Shown here piece after piece: positions 4,911-6,259 of a stretch of DNA of 6,259 bases. How positions within the stretch are numbered: position 1 is the first letter of the stretch; each line of letters begins with the position of its first letter. The stretch comes from Sulfuricurvum sp. (GTDB lineage Bacteria > Campylobacterota > Campylobacteria > Campylobacterales > Sulfurimonadaceae), in NCBI GenBank assembly GCA_030679635.1, contig JAUXSZ010000104.1, positions 1 through 6,259 on the forward strand. The letters are read 5' to 3'. Below the pieces are notes generated by a model. It worked only from the letters and a program-made list of their open reading frames with translations, was not told the DNA's origin and ran no database searches. Made by a program: the position numbers and the translations under genes.

Positions 4911-6259
4911 AACTCGATACCGTACTGCTTGATTTTATATCCGATCTGGCGTGCGGTCATTCCCAGTAGCCGTGCTGCTTTGGTCTGGATGCCGTGTGAG
5001 TCGATCAGTGCTTGCATAATGGACTCTTTTTCCAACTCGAGAAGACTTTTTTTCGTCATCGGCGAACTGCTCTCCTGAGGCGCTTGTGGTGCAGGGGCAT
5101 TCATGTAGGTGGGCGGTGTCATCGTCGGTGCTTCCGGCTGCATGTAGAGTTTTTGGTAGTTAAACGGCAATACGTGACTCAGCATCTCCGGCTGAATTTC
5201 GCCGTCCGGACAGATGAGGACGATCCGCTCCATCGTGTTTTGGAGTTCACGTATGTTTCCGGGCCACGGATAATCGAGCAGCAGCTCCATGGCACCCTTC
5301 GTAAAGTGCATATTTTTACGGTGCAGTTTCATAAACTGGTGCAAGTAGTGCTCAACGAGAAGTTTCACGTCCTCGTAGCGTTCGCGCAATGGGGGAAGGT
5401 TGATGGGGATGACGTTGAGACGGTAAAAAAGATCTTCGCGAAACTCACCCTTGCGTACCATCTCTTCCAAATTACGGTTGGTAGCGGCGACAAGTCGGAC
5501 GTTGGTTTTAATCGTTTTGCTCCCCCCGACACGTTCAAACTCCTGCTCTTGCAATATGCGGAGCAGTTTTACTTGCAGCGAGGGGGTAATGTCTCCGATT
5601 TCATCGAGAAACAGCGTCCCTCCGTCGGCGAGTTCAAATCGTCCTTTTCGCATCTCTCTCGCATCGGTAAAAGCCCCTTTTTCATGTCCGAACAGTTCAG
5701 ATTCCAGAAGTGTTTCGCTGATCGCGGCACAGTTGAGTTTGATGAAGGGGCCATTTTGACGTCGGCTGAGATTGTGTACAGCGGTGGCTATAAGCTCTTT
5801 TCCTGTTCCGGTTTCACCTCGAATGAGGATAGTAGCATCTGCGGGAGCTACCGTATTGATAAGATTGAATACGTGTTGCATTTTGGTACTTTTACCCACG
5901 ATATTTTCAAATTTGTACTCTTTTTGGCTCTCTTCTTTGTAGTAGGTTTTAAGGTCGGTGAGAGATTCTTTTTCTTTTACAAGGGTTTGCTGTACTTTCA
6001 TAGATCCTACGAATAAAGTTCCGACAATCGTGAGCATACGGACGATTTCATCGAAATTCAGAGGACTGTTTTTGCCGATATTTGCCGATATTACGCCGAT
6101 GATATCGTCATCTTGGAGAAGTGGAACGGCGACATAAGAGACCATCTGTGTTGATATATTCCCCATTTTATTCAGATAGTTAATGTTGTTGTGGATGTTT
6201 TCGATAACGATCGGCTCACGGCTTTTCGCAGCCAGTCCCGTAGCCCCCTCGCCGAACCG
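4907..6259 (-). CDS. nifA: Nif-specific sigma-54-dependent transcriptional activator NifA (N-terminus outside window)
   Basis: The frame is open to the right edge, giving 450 visible residues. The Met encoded at 6164-6166 is internal, because the sequence before it (FGEGATGLAAKSREPIVI) is clear GAF-domain sequence continuing into VAVPLLQDDDIIGVISANIG. The AAA+ domain follows, with Walker A GETGTGKE (148-155 of the visible part), GAFTDA in place of GAFTGA (195-200), Walker B GTLFLDE (214-220), VAATNRNL, REDLFYRLNVI and WPGNIREL. A Pro/Met/Gln-rich linker (about 368-402) leads to the C-terminal helix-turn-helix, AARLLGMTARQIGYKIKQYG, which is typical of NifA. NifA binds TGT-N10-ACA sites and drives sigma-54 promoters. 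Only two cysteines are visible, and the cysteine cluster of oxygen-sensitive rhizobial NifA is missing. It converges on nifT with a 4-base overlap; its own promoter lies outside. Confidence 0.95.
   Translation of the reverse strand, partial: RFGEGATGLAAKSREPIVIENIHNNINYLNKMGNISTQMVSYVAVPLLQDDDIIGVISANIGKNSPLNFDEIVRMLTIVGTLFVGSMKVQQTLVKEKESLTDLKTYYKEESQKEYKFENIVGKSTKMQHVFNLINTVAPADATILIRGETGTGKELIATAVHNLSRRQNGPFIKLNCAAISETLLESELFGHEKGAFTDAREMRKGRFELADGGTLFLDEIGDITPSLQVKLLRILQEQEFERVGGSKTIKTNVRLVAATNRNLEEMVRKGEFREDLFYRLNVIPINLPPLRERYEDVKLLVEHYLHQFMKLHRKNMHFTKGAMELLLDYPWPGNIRELQNTMERIVLICPDGEIQPEMLSHVLPFNYQKLYMQPEAPTMTPPTYMNAPAPQAPQESSSPMTKKSLLELEKESIMQALIDSHGIQTKAARLLGMTARQIGYKIKQYGIEF

Noticed and set aside
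5012..6016. Long rightward open frame of 334 codons opposite nifA
   Set aside because: The minus strand encodes a clear NifA with all motifs. The plus-strand translation resembles no family and is rich in His, Phe and Arg, as expected for an antisense shadow.
6071..6090. Tandem 10-bp direct repeat TTTGCCGATA x2 inside nifA
   Set aside because: It lies in well-conserved GAF-domain coding sequence, is not a multiple of three, and has only two copies with a weaker third. It is best explained as chance within codons for ISANIGK.
1..6259. CRISPR arrays, insertion sequences, tRNA or rRNA genes
   Set aside because: No regularly spaced repeats, transposase genes, terminal inverted repeats, or tRNA/rRNA-like sequence were seen on reading. 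The window is nearly all coding.

Overview
The window looks like part of a nitrogen-fixation (nif) locus from a bacterium of the Campylobacterota (Epsilonproteobacteria). The 325-residue NifU has the long N-terminus and sequence style I recall for Helicobacter/Campylobacter-type NifU. The sigma-54-like promoters use a GAACA-type -24 element like the TTGGAACA form described in that group. The G+C content, judged by eye as middling, would suit a Sulfuricurvum- or Wolinella-like genome better than an Arcobacter-like one. The genus is inference; the nif assignment is firm.

Left end (1-779): the 3' end of rpoN (sigma-54) runs rightward off the left edge. It faces a leftward gene for a divergent P-II signalling protein. 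Their stop codons are about 12 bases apart, and a perfect 7-bp hairpin overlaps the rpoN stop. The P-II protein keeps the B- and C-loop nucleotide-binding signatures, but its T-loop is short and has no tyrosine, and it carries a Pro/Thr-rich tail.

Divergent control region (780-912): the P-II gene and nifU are transcribed away from each other. The 133 bp between them holds two matching, oppositely oriented sigma-54-like elements (TGAGAACA-N4-WTGCA). Midway between them is a perfect TGACA-N4-TGTCA palindrome, and a TGT-N10-ACA site overlaps the nifU-side promoter. This is the most structured non-coding DNA in the window.

Rightward operon (913-4910): nifU, an aldo/keto reductase, a FAD flavoprotein of the fumarate reductase/succinate dehydrogenase/aspartate oxidase family, and nifT. 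The first three genes overlap (1 and 11 bases). nifT follows after 38 bases that contain a perfect 14-bp palindrome. NifU is an Fe-S scaffold and NifT is a small nif-cluster protein. The reductase/flavoprotein pair has no role I can name in nitrogen fixation and is the least explained protein content here.

Right end (4907-6259): nifA, the sigma-54-dependent activator of nif genes, runs leftward and converges on nifT with a 4-base overlap. Its N-terminus lies beyond the window. It has the variant GAFTDA in place of GAFTGA, and it lacks the cysteine cluster of oxygen-sensitive rhizobial NifA proteins. Together, rpoN, nifA, a P-II protein and sigma-54-like promoters give a compact regulatory set around the nifU-nifT operon.
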